Source: Ursus arctos (taxonomy: Eukaryota > Chordata > Mammalia > Carnivora > Ursidae). From it: a stretch of 64,000 bases of DNA. Positions 42,001 to 57,300 of this stretch are shown here, piece after piece. The notes under the pieces are model-generated. The model saw only the letters and a program-made list of their open reading frames with translations. It made no database searches and was not told the origin of the DNA. Made by a program: the position numbers and the translations under genes. The stretch covers positions 23,059,772 to 23,123,771 of the forward strand of contig NW_026622874.1 of the NCBI RefSeq assembly GCF_023065955.2, written 5' to 3'. Each line of letters opens with the position of its first letter. The first letter of the stretch is position 1.

Positions 42001-42267
42001 ATATCAGGTAACTGAGTGAGACAAACAGCAGTTCCTCTCTCCCTCCGGAAGGCCCCAGGGGGACGGAGAGTTCCTGGTGGTTTTTTCTTTTTGTTGCACT
42101 GCGGACATTTCGTGCACACTCAGCGCGCCGGTGGAACGCTTACACCCTCTCGACAGCAAGAAACAGAAAAGAGGGCTGCCACCTGCAGGGGACTGTATGG
42201 GCCAGTCCTGCAAACCCAACATGCCATGGTTTATGGAGCCTTCATTCCCAGGGTTGCCACTTTGGCC
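39015..42267 (-). other. SMG7: SMG7 3' UTR
   Basis: Runs about 3.2 kb from the stop codon to the distal poly(A) signal. It contains a C-run on the mRNA strand (40454-40466 as G on +), T-rich tracts opposite the A/C-rich + tracts at 40062-40098 and 40487-40530, and a GT-type simple sequence opposite 40725-40815. Earlier TTTATT motifs on + (41873, 39769, 39289) are alternative poly(A) signals. No gene on either strand is supported. Confidence 0.7.
39034..39039 (-). terminator. SMG7: SMG7 distal poly(A) signal AATAAA
   Basis: The minus strand reads TAAATAAAGGAG, followed within 15-30 bases by the GT-rich 'ttttgcgtgtgtctg', a good downstream element. This supports cleavage near 39015. Confidence 0.6.
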
Positions 42268-42381
42268 TCAGTGTGGAGGGTTCATGGTGCCTTGTCCCCG
42301 CTGCTGTTTCTGCTTCTGCTGCATTAACAGCTGCTCCAGAGCGGAAGGTCCAGGGTGCATCATGGAACTGGACCAAATAGA
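42268..42381 (-). CDS. SMG7: SMG7 last coding exon (C-terminus)
   Basis: Acceptor 'gtttttcag'. Encodes SIWSSSMMHPGPSALEQLLM then QQKQKQQRGQGTMNPPH and TGA. The final residues equal the human C-terminus as I remember it. Confidence 0.97.
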   Translation of the reverse strand, partial: SIWSSSMMHPGPSALEQLLMQQKQKQQRGQGTMNPPH

Positions 42382-45300
42382 CTGAAAAACAGCCCAGAGC
42401 TTGTCAGCAGAGGTCAAATGCCTAGATGTCTGAAAGGCATTTGTTTCTCAATCCTCGCCACATATAAAGGCATATATGTCCCAAGATCCCTGCCCCCTAA
42501 AAAAACCAGCTATTAGACAAAGTTGTTGTAAGACTGTCTCCAAGGCCAGTTCATTCCCACTAAGAATACTTTAAACCTGAAAAAGGTGAAATACTTTTTA
42601 CTAAAACTCAGTGCCACTTGGGACCACAGAATATTTACTATAAAGATTTTAGGCAAACAAAACATCTCTAAAATTAGATACCCTTCTTTTACTTGTTCAC
42701 AAAAGGCTTAAATCAAACATACCAAAATGAATCAGAATTGTCTTAACCTTACAATGCAACTAAAACCTTTGTTTCTGTCCCCCTTGAAGATAACTGCTTT
42801 GTCACTAGTGAGTTCACAAATTAAAAAACAAAACTCCTACTCAAGAATCTTATAAGGTACACCATGTTTCTAGGACTTTACTAGATATGTGCTATGAATC
42901 AGTCAACTCTAAGGGCCTTAGGAATAAGCCTGGCTATTTACAGGAACAAAAGCAGAACCACATCTCTCATGGTTCTTGTTCCTAAAACTCACTCACCTTT
43001 AGGCTTTCCATGAGGACAGCAGAGGAATCCTCCATGGAGGGGCCGTGGCCTGTCCAGGTGCCACTTGGAGTGCTGGCCTGATGCCAACTGCTCTCAGAGG
43101 ATGATGTCGCTGAGAGATAGTCAATGCCAAACCCACCCATGGCTAAGGGATGCAAAGAGATAAGAAGAATTCAAGATGTTCTGTCGTCATCAAATACCAA
43201 ACACCAGAGAAGGCCAGAGTAAGTGACTTTACTTTCACTAGGCAATTAAGTCTGGATCTCACCTGGCTTATCAGTTTTCCACCGATCTGCAGTTCTCCTA
43301 TCCCTGTTATCTGGAGTTCCAATAGGTCCAAAGTTGGAGAATGGAACAGAATTATGGTTGTGTGTTGGAGGGGAGCTTGGCAGGCTGCTTGGGTTAGAGG
43401 AATGAGGAGACTGGCTGGCTGGTGTTGAATGATCTATTAAATCACAACAACACAAGACATTAATAGATGTTTCACAAACAAACCAAGTCCTAAAGTTTCC
43501 TATACATCTGCTCACTTAAATTCTACTGAAATAACCACGGGGCTTCGGGAGAAAGGCAGAATAAGGGCCCCCAAACGGACTCTGCCGGATGTGCTAGTTG
43601 GTCTTCCTGCACATATCTAAGGCATGGTCCTTGCTTTTAAAAAAAAGCAAAACCAGACAGACAACTTTGCACACGCGCTACTTTGGCACTCCTGTTTCAG
43701 GTAAATATCGACTGGTCTTCTCTACCAGAAACAGAATCGCCTAATCTTAGGAATTACTATTAAATCAAACTCCATTTATAAAATAGGGATTAAAAAAACC
43801 CCTCTATTTTAAAAAGTGCAACTTTTCCTGCAAAGAATGAATATCTACGAACAAAACTAAAGAAGAGCTGGAAACCTTAAGATAGGACGCATAGTTTTCT
43901 CTCTTACAACTCTGCTGGTTATTGAGGATGTAGAATGCTTTTTTAGTGGCACTTATTATGTGAACTGGCTCATCGGGCTTTTTTCCTATTTTCTTTCAGA
44001 AACGACTTAAAAAAAAAACTAACATATTTATAATCACAAAATCATACTAATTCATCATCAATTTGAGTGAACAGGAATTGCAAGGTCTGTAATTTAAAGA
44101 CTAGTCAATACCTGAACTGGCAGGAAGTGATGGAGACCAGGGGGTCCCTTCAAAGAGGGAGTACAGTGATGTCTCCTGGGGGGCCAGCGAAGGATTAAGT
44201 TCTGTTTTGGAGCTGGCTGTCAGGTTTTTCCCATATACTTCATTGAACACACTGTTATTTGGGTATCTTTCCTGAAAGAAAATAACCACCAAGTTATAAA
44301 TTCACTCCAAGGAAAGAGATTTAAGAAAATGTAATGTTCATGTTCTCGGATGCTTAAGCATCTTAAGTGTATCAAGCTTTTCTTAACAAGACAAACTTTT
44401 GAAGGCTTTTATTTCAGTTTCTTTTGGTTTTCCTATTAAATTCATTTTCCCTTATATCTGTTTTCCCTCACTCGTTTTCTCTACCTATGTAAACCACCCA
44501 GATTTAAAAGTATGAATGATTCACTTGGCTGAACAACAGAGTCCTAAGGATTTCCATATTAACGAGAAGTTAAAGGGCTCAAATTTATACAAGTATCGCA
44601 TATACTCGAATCAGAGGGACAGAGGATAAAATAAAATGTCTGGAAGACACCAATACATGGAAGAGAAAGGAAGAGAAAAATAGGGGTATGGAAATAGAAT
44701 GGGAAAGGAAATACTAGTAGCCTACTATAAAAGCACAAAGCCGATTCTTCACCATCTACCCACCTGATTGAGAGAGAATCCGGTGAGGGACAAGAAAGAG
44801 GAGGAATGGGACATGAGCTCCGAGGGCTTCTCCAACAAGGATTTCTTCACAGTCCCGGAAAAAAAGGTAGTTAAATTATGCCTTCCATTTTCTTAATATT
44901 AATCTTAAGATACTATACAATCAAAGTAGAAGACCACCACTTAAGCATACTTGTATGTACCCATCATGTACAAAGGTTTCAAAGACGTGAATTAATGTTA
45001 ATACCACTACACCAGCTAAGTGCCAGATGCCACGGGCAAGTCAGACACAATGCTCCTGGATCAATACTTCTCATCTAGCACAGATACCCCAGGAGGGACC
45101 AGGGACCCTGGAAAATGGCAGTTCTGAGTGTTTACTAGCAGGAACCTTCAGGAATACCCTTATCAAGAGTTGCATTTAAAATACTCTCAAAACAAGATGC
45201 TGAGTTGATCTGGCAGTTCTTCCCCCCAATTTTTAAAACACTCACATTAATGACTTTTAAAGCCTTTCAAATCCATTTGACAACTGGTTTTGTCAACATG

Positions 45301-48300
45301 GTTTCTAAGCAGCTCTTTTGTGGCATATATTAAAATAGTTGCTAAAGTTGAACTTCTATTTATTGGCCCTAAGAAAATTACCAGGAAAAAAAGCTGAGTC
45401 TCTGATGCTCACTGTCATTGAACAGTTGGTCAACAAAGCATTTATTAAACACCTACTACATGCAAGGCACTTTTTCACACACATTATATCATTAACAATG
45501 TTAAATACAGAAAGGATTACAGTTAAGATTGTTTTGTAAACACGAAAAACAAAACAAAACAAAACAAAACCCTAGAACACTACCACTCCACGCCCACTTC
45601 TTCCACCACCAGCTCCCGCGTTGGACGGAGGCAGGCAGGTAGAGCAGGAAGTAAGGTGGTGGGAAAGGAGTGGAGAGAGAGGCACTTGCCCCTGGCCCTC
45701 GAGCCACATGAGTAGAGAAGCAGGAAGAGCAGCAAGAAAGGCAAACACACGGAGTCAACAGTTTCGCAGTTAGGCTTTCCACAACCCTGAGGTGCTCTCA
45801 CTGCGCTCTTGTAGTTTAAGTTTCTAGGAGATCTTTTACTTCTCTAACTTAGGGGAAAAAGTGGGCAGTCTCTCTTGCCACTCACCAGGGCAAATTCTTA
45901 TGGGAACTTCAAGTGCCAGGATGGCAGCTTCTGTCATGAGAGCCATACAGTTTTATTTCTAATACTAAAATTAATGCATTTTAATCTTATGAATGTTTTC
46001 TTGCCTCATGTCTATGAGAAAGAAACAACAAAAAAGCAAAATTCAGAATTGTTTTATGTTTTGTTAAGATGGAGTAAAGGGAGGGGAAAACTTCACAGCA
46101 TATGTCTTTTCATGTTCCCCCACCTCAGCAAAATATAAATATTGACAAGAATACAGAATGCCATCCTTTGAAATGCAGAGTGATTTCTAGAGGACTATTT
46201 TAAAAAGATACTGCTAATTAATACCTTAAGACTTTATTCCATGTCATCCTAATTATTTATCTCTGTATTCACTCATCTGTGGCACTCCAACAATATTTAT
46301 AAATAGAATTCTCTTCATTTTTACTCATTCTGTTTATGACTATCGCTCTGAATTTAGAACAGGGCTCTCAGTTAACCAAACAGAAAAGAGCCACATACCA
46401 TTCAATAATGTCACTAAAAAATCTAGAACATATCTCATGCCATATTTTGAGCACATGAAGAAAAATCTCACTGCTCCTAAGCAAGATCAAATGATCCTTG
46501 AAATTCCTGGGTTTAGAAGGAGGCGCCACCTAAAAAGTCAGTTAATTTGCCAGCACTGCATCCTGTGACCAGCCCCGAAGATGCTTCTGTATAACACATA
46601 TAACAAAGCTATGACTCTGAGATTTACAACTATGGAGTCAGAAATGTTTTCCCACGTTCTACTACCATTTGCAGGTTAGTCTGGGCAATAAGGAAATAAA
46701 TGGTATAATTCTGTAAAGAAGGAAAGCTCTAGAAAAAAGAAATCATCTATTCCAAGGACTCTAAATCTCAGGAAAGAAGCTGGGGTTAGAGCAAGAATTG
46801 TCAAATACATACAAAGAGGCTCCGTCCAGGAAGAGAGGCGAGAGGCCCCAGCAGAGCTGGGTAAAGATCAGGAGGGTTAGAAAAAATCAGCTCTTCCTCT
46901 TCCTCCAAGGCAGCCAGACTCTTTAACAGGTCCGGAGGAAGCAGAGGGGAGCCCTTGGTGTCCTAGTGACAGAAAGGATCACAGTGAGATGCAATGAGGG
47001 ATGACAAAAGCACAAAGGAGTAGTAGCATGATTAGGGGGATATAAGCAACGCAAGTCAAGGAGAATTACAGCAGACAGTATTATGCAAAGAAAAGGCTCT
47101 GAAACAAAATATAGTGACACAAGGACAAGGGTGTGAAAGATCAAGACAAAAGAAGCAAAAACACTGACAAACATGGAGCAGAACATAAAAGGTTAATGGG
47201 GCTTGTGAGTAAAGCAATGCAGTGGAGCAAAGGGATTAGCATATCTTGGGCTAACGGAGAAACAGCTCTTTTAAAAAGTCACAAACATACCTGTTTCTCA
47301 TGAATAAAGAGAGAAAGGAAGGGGAACTCCACTATCAAAGATAACTGGCTGACTTTGTTCCTCTCAGAGAGCAATTTGTTTAAATACGCAGTAAACCTAT
47401 TTTTAAACTTAGATGACTCAGCCCAACTGAGAGGAGCTTTGTTTCAGAATTCTCTAACATGCTGTGTTAGATTTCTGCACCACCTCCCCGCCGGACCATC
47501 CCAGTTCCACATCAGTAACGGAAATCCTCAGCTCCCCCAGATCCAATCATACCGTGCAACTGTGAGCGGGAGACCAAAGCCGCACCAGTTATCGGCAGCA
47601 GGCCGCAGCACTAATGAATCGGGAGTGGCCTTAGAAACATCTACTTGAGAAATTCAAAAGATATGCAGAGCCCCAGACCTATCTCCGCCGTGTCTGGTGA
47701 CAGGAAAGGACACACACCTCAAATGGCATCCTGGGCACAGGATCCTGCTCTGGACGGAAGACTCCTGGTGACCGTTTGCCCCTGCGGTCCATATTTGCTT
47801 GCTGTGCCATTACAGCTCTGTTATCGGCCACACTGTAGGAAGAATCCCAGTAGAATTCTGGGACTTTGACTTCTGAGGGATTATGGTTATATGGCTCCAT
47901 GGGAAAAGGCTTCATTTTCTTCTCTAGAGGCTGCTGCTGCATTACAGGAGGTTGCAATGACGGCTCGAACAGTTTTATGGGGTCTTGGGACTGAAGGTAG
48001 TAGGGCTGTTTCACAGGCATGATTTTCCCTAATGGGCCTTGAACCTGAGGGGGATTCCACAGCTGTTTGGAGGCATCTGCCTGTTGATACTAAAAAAGAG
48101 ATGCTTGTCATCAAGATGAGGATAAAATGCAATGTTACCTTTAATACTCAGGAAATCACAGAACGAACTTAAGAGACTTTACAACCAACAAAACTCAGCA
48201 GTCCCTCACCCTTTACGTTTTTCAATACACAGAGCTTTCTGGGGACAGGTGATGGGCACTGAACTCACATTCTCTTTCAATTCAATTATTTATGAGGTTT

Positions 48301-51300
48301 AATGAACAAATGAGCATGTGCGTGCGTGTATGTGCGAGTGTGTGTTCCCCTTCCTGCCTCAAGTGCCGTGGGGTTGACAATATTTTTAAGAATGGTGTCC
48401 TATTCTTAACACTTCATCAAGATTATGATTCTATCCCTTCTGTAGTTTATGTTCAAATAGGAGAGAATTATTTATACAAAGTCCTTTTCTACAAAGCCGA
48501 CAAGAAGTAGCAGCAAAGAATGGTACTTAAGATCTATTATCCTTTACAAGAGAAAGGAAAACATTTGAATTTTTCTAAACAGCAAAGAGAGTATTTTTGC
48601 ATTCCCACAATCCTTACACAGCAAAAGCATCTGAAAGTGTAACCCGTATTTTTAATTAACCAAACACTGAGTAATCTCAGCCTTCCCTCCTTATTTCAGC
48701 GGCACGGTACACGCGACCGTCACTGACCTGCTGGAATCCAGAGTGGTGAGGAGGGCTTTTCCCCAAAGCCGGCACAGCTTTTGTGGGGGACTGCTGCTGA
48801 GCTAGGGCTTGAACCTGCAACTGGCTTGTAGACTGTGCTGTTGGCTGAGCTGGTAAAGATGTAAGGGGTTGCTGGGAAGGTGGCTGTGGTTGTTGAGGTC
48901 CCTGGTTCATTGGCCCTGGTCCAGAGGGCCGTTGCTGGCTGTAAGGAATGTGGGACTGTTTCCCAGCTTGCACCTGGTTTCCTGCTGGAGAGTGAGCTGT
49001 AGGCTGAAGAAAGGTTCCTGGGACAGAAACACCAGCTGGGAAGGTGTAACCTGAGCCCATAGAAAATGCCACAGGAGGGGGAATAACATATGTGGGAGGC
49101 GGGAACCCTTCAAAATAGAAGAACACAGCAGCTTTAGTTCTAAAGGCACTTAGCAAAAGAAAGACAAAAGTAAGTCATGTGAGGGGGACATGGGGTAGGG
49201 TAGAGAAGAGGTCCTCTAATAAATTATAAAAGAACACAGATCAATCATCAAGTGAGACTGATCAAGCATCAATCTTTAACTCGATTTCAAGAATTAAATT
49301 AGAGTAGTGGCTGCTACTTCTATCCAGTGAAGCAACTGGAGTATTCTAAAGGTGGCTTCTTAAATGCCAGGTTTAGTGATGGGAATTCTTTCATGATAAC
49401 ATGCATTTGTATATAAACTAGAGAAACGGCTCAAAAATAACTTCATAAGCATTAGAGAAAAGAGAACTTCCTTTTACCTTTTAACATAATGGTTTAGTAA
49501 CATAACTCCAGTAGGTTATAAATCACTCAATTAACAAGCAGAAACTCATACACAGATGAGATTAAGTAGAACAAAGTATAAAATGTATATTTACCTGGCC
49601 GGCTGGGAAGAGGAGGGAAGGCTCCAGGGTGATGAATGGGGATGAACTGGGAGTTACTTGCTTGACTTGGGGTTTGAGTTACAGGTGTTTTCCTAGCTTC
49701 GGACACCGGAGTCTTTCTTAGTTCTGTCTGGGATTTTACCTATGACCAACAGAAGCAAAACTATAATAATCTGAAACTCAAACGTGTCAGAAAGAAGCAC
49801 CTACTCTAAGAAAGTATTTAAAACCTAATTATGTCAAACAAACAAACAAAAGCATATGACAGTATTTAAATTTACCTAAATTAAAAATGGGAAAATCCAA
49901 GCAAATTATTTAACTGTCAATAAAAGATATAAGAGCTTAGTTTTACTAGTGTAATTATTTTCCTTTCACAAAATTATAAAAATACTAAATACGGAAAGGA
50001 CCTGAGAGTTCATTTGTTTTACAAATGAGACACGTCTCACCAAAAGGTTAAAAAACTTGCCTATAATCTTAAGCCACCTATTATGAGCCCCAGGGCCCTT
50101 TATACTTGAATTCATTAAACAATATACATGAATTATGAATTAATAATGATGATTTTTAACCCACAGGAGAGATACTTTGGCCCTCAGTTTAATTTCACCT
50201 GGTCAGCCTTAAGCATACCAGTCAGGCATCCACCCTCCACGCTGACACCCCTTTAGAATAAATAAGGATACTGTCAGCAGTAAGGAACAGGCCCCAAGAT
50301 CCTACACAATGAGCTACAGAGACTATGATGTCATATGCATTGCTCGAAACGAGTAAAATGAAGGAAAACAGGTGACATTTACAGAGACCTTAGGACGAGG
50401 TACAGAGAGTGGTGATATGCTGACTCCTGTCAGGCTTTCTTTAATCATCTAGAAGCAGATTTAAGAGGGAAGAGAGACCAGAAAGGAGATTTTCAGTCTG
50501 CCTTTGTTGGAGGCAGTTGTAGAGAATGGAGGCGGAACAGGCAGGAGATATTGGACTCATGCCTAAAACACTGGTACTTTGGTTTTATAGTTCACTTGTT
50601 CTTTGCTTTTCCCAGCACTTCTCTCTCCCCATGCCTTTTCTCAATTTTTACCATGTTTTTCTGTTTCTCCCCTTACTATTAATCTTAAAATCCAACTATT
50701 ATGTTATTTCTCTATTTCCCAAAAAAACTCTGCAGGTGAGATACACTGGAGGTACTATCAATTTGCAAGCAGCCTTCAAAAACGTAAGGGTCCTCATGCC
50801 TACAGCAAACAAATACATTTGCCAAAATGTGCTAACAAATGAAATGGCTACTAGGTCTTTGTTCAAACATTTTAATGGTATTAATGAGACCAGCACAGAG
50901 CAAAGAACTTTTCCATTTATATTTAATCATCTATATCTCTTTGGAAAGATTTAAGAAAAAAAAAGTCACAAAAAATTGAGCAGTGTTTACCTTTTCCCAG
51001 CAAGAGACTTAAATTCTTGCTTTACAAATTTCCATGAGTCAGGATAACACTGAAGTGATAAAATGGTACTGGCTGGGACAGGTATAAATGCCAAGAAAAA
51101 GAGCCTCATCTTTTTCTAAAAATATCTTTAATTTCTTATAGTGAATAAAAAAAAACAAACAATAAACTATAAGCCTTAATATATTCTTGGTTCTACTGGA
51201 TCTAGAGAAGACCCCAAATTTCCCAATATAACATTAACGAATGGCAGTTACGCTTTCCAAAGAAAATAGAATAATTCATGTAATTAATAGGTCTGCAACC

Positions 51301-54300
51301 GGTCATTTCATGGGATGAACTGACCTCCCCAAATTGGAGAGGATTGACAAAAATATCAAATCAGGTTGAGATTTTTTCCACTCACATTATAATTTCCAAG
51401 AGTGGACAGAGTAACCACCTACCATAGCTCTTACGTGACCTTACTGTGCAGCATTCAAAGAATGCATTCAAGCTTCCAGAAGAGCCAATTCTCAAGGCTT
51501 TAGGAACAAAATGAAAAATCTTGCCTTTTGTGTGAGCCTTCCTCTACCTGCGTTATAGTTCAAATACAGCTTACCTGCACTGCCACACTCTGCTTTCCTG
51601 TTTCCTGTAACTTTTCTAAGGTGCATTTCTTGGTTTCTGTTTTCCTCTTGCTGGTGTCCTTCTTTCCATCATTCTTAGTTACAGTAATTCCTTTGCTATA
51701 GTCCCTTCTCACCTCTTTGGGAGGAAAACTTCTTCCTTGGTCTCTGTTCACTTCTCGTGGCTTAATGTTCTCTTTGAAGGTGACCATTGGTTTCTCTCCT
51801 GGGTCACAGCTGCTGCTTAGATTACGGCCCGTGGACAGCACTGATTTCAGTCCTGGATTCCCGTCCGCAGCCAATGACTCTATCATGGATGGTTCTTGCA
51901 GAATGAGGTTCTCTTTGGCTTCACTGGGGTCTTCCAGTATTAACTCTGGGATTTCTGTGATAAACAACAATTTCCCTACCTCATTTTCACACTGAATCAG
52001 CCTAAAAAAGTAAAAATAAATTCACATATGAAAACCATAAACCTAAAAAACACTAACAATGGAACTGCGTCTGGACCCAAGAGTCAGTACATCCCCTGTC
52101 CCAAAGACTTGGAGACAGTGGGGTATATCACAGTATAACATATCTATTCTTCTATAACATAAAAAGTAGTTAAAGAAAAATTCAGATTCTCATAATCGAT
52201 TAGCATCCGCACAGCACATTCCCATGCTCTTTTATTGCCTTCTACTAATCACAGCTACATTTACTGAGCATGTCTTAAGTACAAGGCACTAGACTAGGCC
52301 CTTGAAGTGGCAATCTGTAATTCCTCTTTTATAGGTTAAAAACTAGAGCTCAGAAGGACTAAGTTCATTCAATCATGTAACCATAATAATGCTTACAGTA
52401 TGACAGGAGCCTGAATACAGAAATGAGCATGAAACAGTTACTGACTTTGGAAAGGTAATAATCAATTGAGGAGATGCTAAGGACACACACCTAGGGAAGT
52501 GGCAGAACTAGAAACTTATCTGATTCTGAGCAGTCCTGACTGAGACTGACCACCATGCCCTTGTCAATACAAATCACCATAACTGTGAACATGCCATTCA
52601 GTTAGATTTACAGATGTTTATAAATTAGAGTAGAAGCTCATGATTAACAAGGGAGACAAAGCCTCTTTCTCTACACTAGGCAGTGTAATGGGGAGAACAG
52701 AGATTAGATGGAGTATACTTAGGATCATCAGGGTCATAATTTGATGTGTTTTACCAACATTTTGACTTAAGAGTTTCTAATCAATAGCATTATAGCAGAG
52801 CCTGAAATACATGTGGGGTGTGAGAGTGCATCTGATTAAGAAATACCTTGGTTGATTATCGGCGATCCATTTGCCTATAGAGATCAAGCGCTGCTGCCGT
52901 ATTTGTCGTTGCTGACCTTCCTTGTCTCCTGTAATACCCTGGTGGCCTTTGGAAAAATCTAAGTTCCTAAAATTGATATAAGCAAATCATACAAAATTAA
53001 ACTTCTAAAGATATTTCCCAGGCAAACAAGTTCACCTATTTAACTGCAATGGTTTCAGATTTTTCCATACATACTTGATATAATCAACTGCATTTGCATA
53101 TAAGCACCCTAAGATTTTAAGTACAATGAAACAAAGCAAAAAAGACAACATGCAAATTTATTACATTACATTAACATACTTTTACTTAGGTTTTACTTTC
53201 TAAATGAGGAGCTCAAATAAATCACAGTCTTTTATTAGGAAAGATACTTTTACTGTAAAGTTTTCATTAACACTTAACCTTGCATTTCTGTGTAATTTGT
53301 TTGAAATGACCATTGCAATGCTAGGGGTCTCTCAGTATTCCTACTCTAAAAAACTGTTAATCTATGCACTTTAGGTGGCCCTACATCAGAAAAATGTATA
53401 CATATCATAAAGTATATAGAGCAAAAATCTCTTTGACATTGGAAAGGTAAATCAACCTGAAAAAAATAAGGATTTTTCAGATTTCTCCTCATTAAATGCA
53501 GCATTTTCTTAAAAAACATCTAAGCATTTCCAGGTAGATACACAAAAATGAATGAGAAAGAGAAATAGTCTCTGTCAAAAGGATGAAATATGAGACTATG
53601 AATCAATTTGATGAGCATTACAATAAAAACTATGCAAAGAATAAGCACAGTAACAGGAGGGCTTATTCCATCTGGTAAGCTCTAAAAACGTTTCACAGAG
53701 TAAGTGTTACCAGAGCTGGACTTTGACAGGTGTGGTAAGTGCACACAGGTTGATAAGGGAAGGGCAGAAGAGGAAAATGGACTGTCCTAGGCATAGCACA
53801 AAGTCTTGGAGGAATAAAAACAGAGTTACTCAAGAATAGGACACAGTGAATGGTTAGTATATTAAGTATTAGGGGAAAGGAGGGTGGTGGTGGCAGGAAA
53901 TATGGCTGAAAAATTAAGCACTTGGACATGAAGCTAAAAAAGATATTGGAACCACTGGGGGTGAGTGAATTGAAATCTTTGTATTAGTAATGGGACACTA
54001 ACAGGTCTATATTTAAAATATAATCATGGAAGCATGGCAGAAGAAGAGAGGGACTCTTAGTAGTGAGATTGATTAGGAAGCTTTTTATACTCCAGGTGAA
54101 TGGTGATAAAAGCCTGAACTAAAGGGAAATAAATGGGACGAGTTAGATCTAAAAGGCATTTAAAACACAGAATTACAAAGACTTGGTGAGAAAGATTAAT
54201 AATGGAAATAAGGATTTTTTTTTTAAGAGTTCATGTAGGTGGATGATGGCACACAGATAAATATAGAAAGATCATTTTCTGCTGACCAGTTAGGAAAATA

Positions 54301-57300
54301 AAAGCCCTTTTGGGTCGTATTGAAGTTTGAAATGTATGAGGGAGATCAGATTATTAAAACAGGAGTCCAAACTCCAAAAAAAAGTCAGAACTGAAAATTT
54401 TGGACTTACTACCCAAGAGATGAAAGCTCAAGACAGAAGGATGGATCTGATCACCAGGGAGAATGCAGAAGGTGGGAAGGGAAGGGCAGGGAAGAACTGT
54501 GGAGGATAATACTCTGAGGCACGTGGTACAGAAGAAAGTGAAAGAGACGGAATATGATGGCAGAGCTAAGAAAAAGGAGGCTTCATGAAGGAATGAGGTC
54601 ACTAGACTCAATGCTAGAGAAAACTGAACAGGATGAAAATTACAAAGTCTGGTAACCAGGAAGGCACTAATAGTTTAAGTTGCAGAAGGCTGAGAAATGA
54701 CTGGGAGTGAAGTAAGGTCAGTAAGGTTAGCACACACTAACTACCCTTTTAAGAAGTCTGATGATGGAGAGAAAGGGCAACATCAGAGAAAGATGCGATT
54801 GTAAATCTTACTTTTTTAAAAGAACAAGGTACACCTGAACATTACTAGGTTAAAAGGAAGCAACTGGTTGTTAAAAAAATAAAAAGATACTGGAAACAGC
54901 GCAGAGGGTAACAGGTGGGAAGGCAAGAAGGGATAGGATCAAGGACACAGATAAGAGTTAGACTTGAAAAGGAGTAAGAAGTTATCCCTCTGAAAGGAGA
55001 AGAGACAAAAACGACTGTAAAAACAAACTGCTTTATCATCTTTACTGATACGAAAAATGTCAAGCAATATCCTTTGGTTTACATTTAGTTCCCATTTTTT
55101 GAGACTTCCCCTCTAATTTCGACAAAGTATAAAAGTGTAAAAAAAAAATCCAGTGAATAAATATCACTTGGGAGAAGCAATTTTCTTTTCCTTGCCTTTC
55201 CCCTATATTTGTAAAAGCACTTAGTATTGGTATTACACAGCAGGTAAAGGTATGACATATACAAATCCATTTCATATCAAAGGACTTCCGCTTTTAGTTG
55301 CTGTTAGGAAAATAAGACAAAGTTGGGATAGATCAAAAGTTCTTCTACACCCAAGCCTGATTTCTCATCTTTAATACTGTAATCACTGGTAATGAAATAA
55401 ACCTGCCACCCACCTGAAAGAAGGTCTCAAAGCCAAGAATCCTTGTAACTCAAACTCCTCTGGAAGTGGTGTAGCTACAGAAAGGTAGAAAGCAAGATTT
55501 ATAAACATTTTATTTTAAAAACTGTTATTCAGCAGAATGTTGTTCACTAAATGAAGAAAATGACATCTTCTATACAGAAAAAACGCCATCTCTAATGCTC
55601 AGAGTTCTCTGCTCTTCTCTGTAGTGATCCTGATAACAGAACTCATCTATCAAATCTGTGCAGGTGCCTCTGGGCCCTTGACATTGTCCCCTACTACTTA
55701 CCTACTACTTAATGCTGAGGAGAATGGAGACGATGGACCTTTTATTCCCTAGCAGCCTTAAAAATTCATAGCCTCGGATCCAGTCATCCCATTGTTTAGA
55801 TTATCTCCTTGTTACTCAAAGTGCTGAATAACAATACCGACATCACCCAGGAACGTGTAAGAAATATAGAATCTTAGGCACTATCCTAAACCTGCTGAAT
55901 CATAAACTGCATTTTAACAAAATCCCAGGTGATTTATTTGCAAATTAACGCTTGAGAAGCACTGATCTGATGGGGGTAAAATAATCAGAAAGGAGTCAAC
56001 TATAGATTGTTCAGTGCAGAATTATCTCCAATGGGGAAAATTTTAAAGCAAATAGACAATGATTAAATACATGATGGCATATCCACAGGGCAGAATATTA
56101 TGCAGCCAGAAAAAAAAAAAAATCATGTTTCAAAATGTTTAAATAGCAAAGGAAAATGCTAACAACATAACGTTAACCTTAAAAAGCAGGCACAAAGCTG
56201 TATCTGATACCAATCCCAGGCAGGTGTATGTACATGTAAGAAAAATGTCCCAAGAAATACACTATCATGTGAATAGTACAAAGTATCTTTGTATGACAGA
56301 CCCATGGGTGACTCCTGTTCTTAATGTCTGAATGTCCCAGATGTTCTATAATGAGCAGGTAATACTTTAACAGAGTAATGCTGTTCACATTAATTCCTTT
56401 TAAAAAAACATTTAAGGATAAGGAGGAAGGGAAGAAGACAGAAAGAATTAAAAGGTATTGCACTCTTCGGACTCCTATTCAAATGTAGCTAAACAGGAGA
56501 ATACGCTGCTGGAAGAACTGGAAGAACATTACCTCTACTTCCATCCTCTTAAACATGCTGAGTAGAGTTCAAAGTCAATTCTGAGATACTGACCATAAAG
56601 ACAAACACTTAACAACAAAAGCCTGTTTTTTTCTCTGGCCTTAAGCCTAGTATTAGTGATACAGAACAATGTCAACAGTGTAAGATTAAGGTAGCCCTTA
56701 CCATTAGTACTTGAAAGATCCTCTTCATGGGGATGGAAACTATTTAGAAGAGAAATCAGCCAGGGCCAAATGCTGTAAATTAAAGAGACATTTCAGACTC
56801 TGTTTAAAATAGAGAAACCAGAACACTAATAAGCTATGACAATGTTTAGACTTTGTATTTTTTCCCTTGCTTCAGCATTTTAAAGGCTTTATGATTTCCT
56901 AAAACCTATTTGCACAAAGAGACCTACAACTGCAGATCATTTCCCAGGTTCCTAATTTAACAATTAGTGAAAATAATTTGTTAGTTTTAAACACTGATAA
57001 TTGATACTTACTGAGAACACAGTGACTAGAGAAACAACACATTATGTTTTGATAGAGTTGTCACATACATTATCATGGAACCCACTGCTAGTTCTTCATC
57101 TGTGACAGGGTATGGGTACGCCATAGACAAATTACATACTCTGTTCAAAGTGATGAATATGCCTTTTTCTTTATGATACAAAAAAGTCCACATATTGTTA
57201 AAATATCAAGGTAAACTGAAAGCTTTCATTTGTCATTGTAAAATCAAAAGCCCCTGAGAAACATCAGAATTATTCTGAGTAGAGATTTCAGAGAAAACGG

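Noticed and set aside
50526..50954. 142-codon plus-strand open frame in a SMG7 intron
   Set aside because: The translation looks like AT-rich intron (F/L/S runs) and has no splice or homology support.
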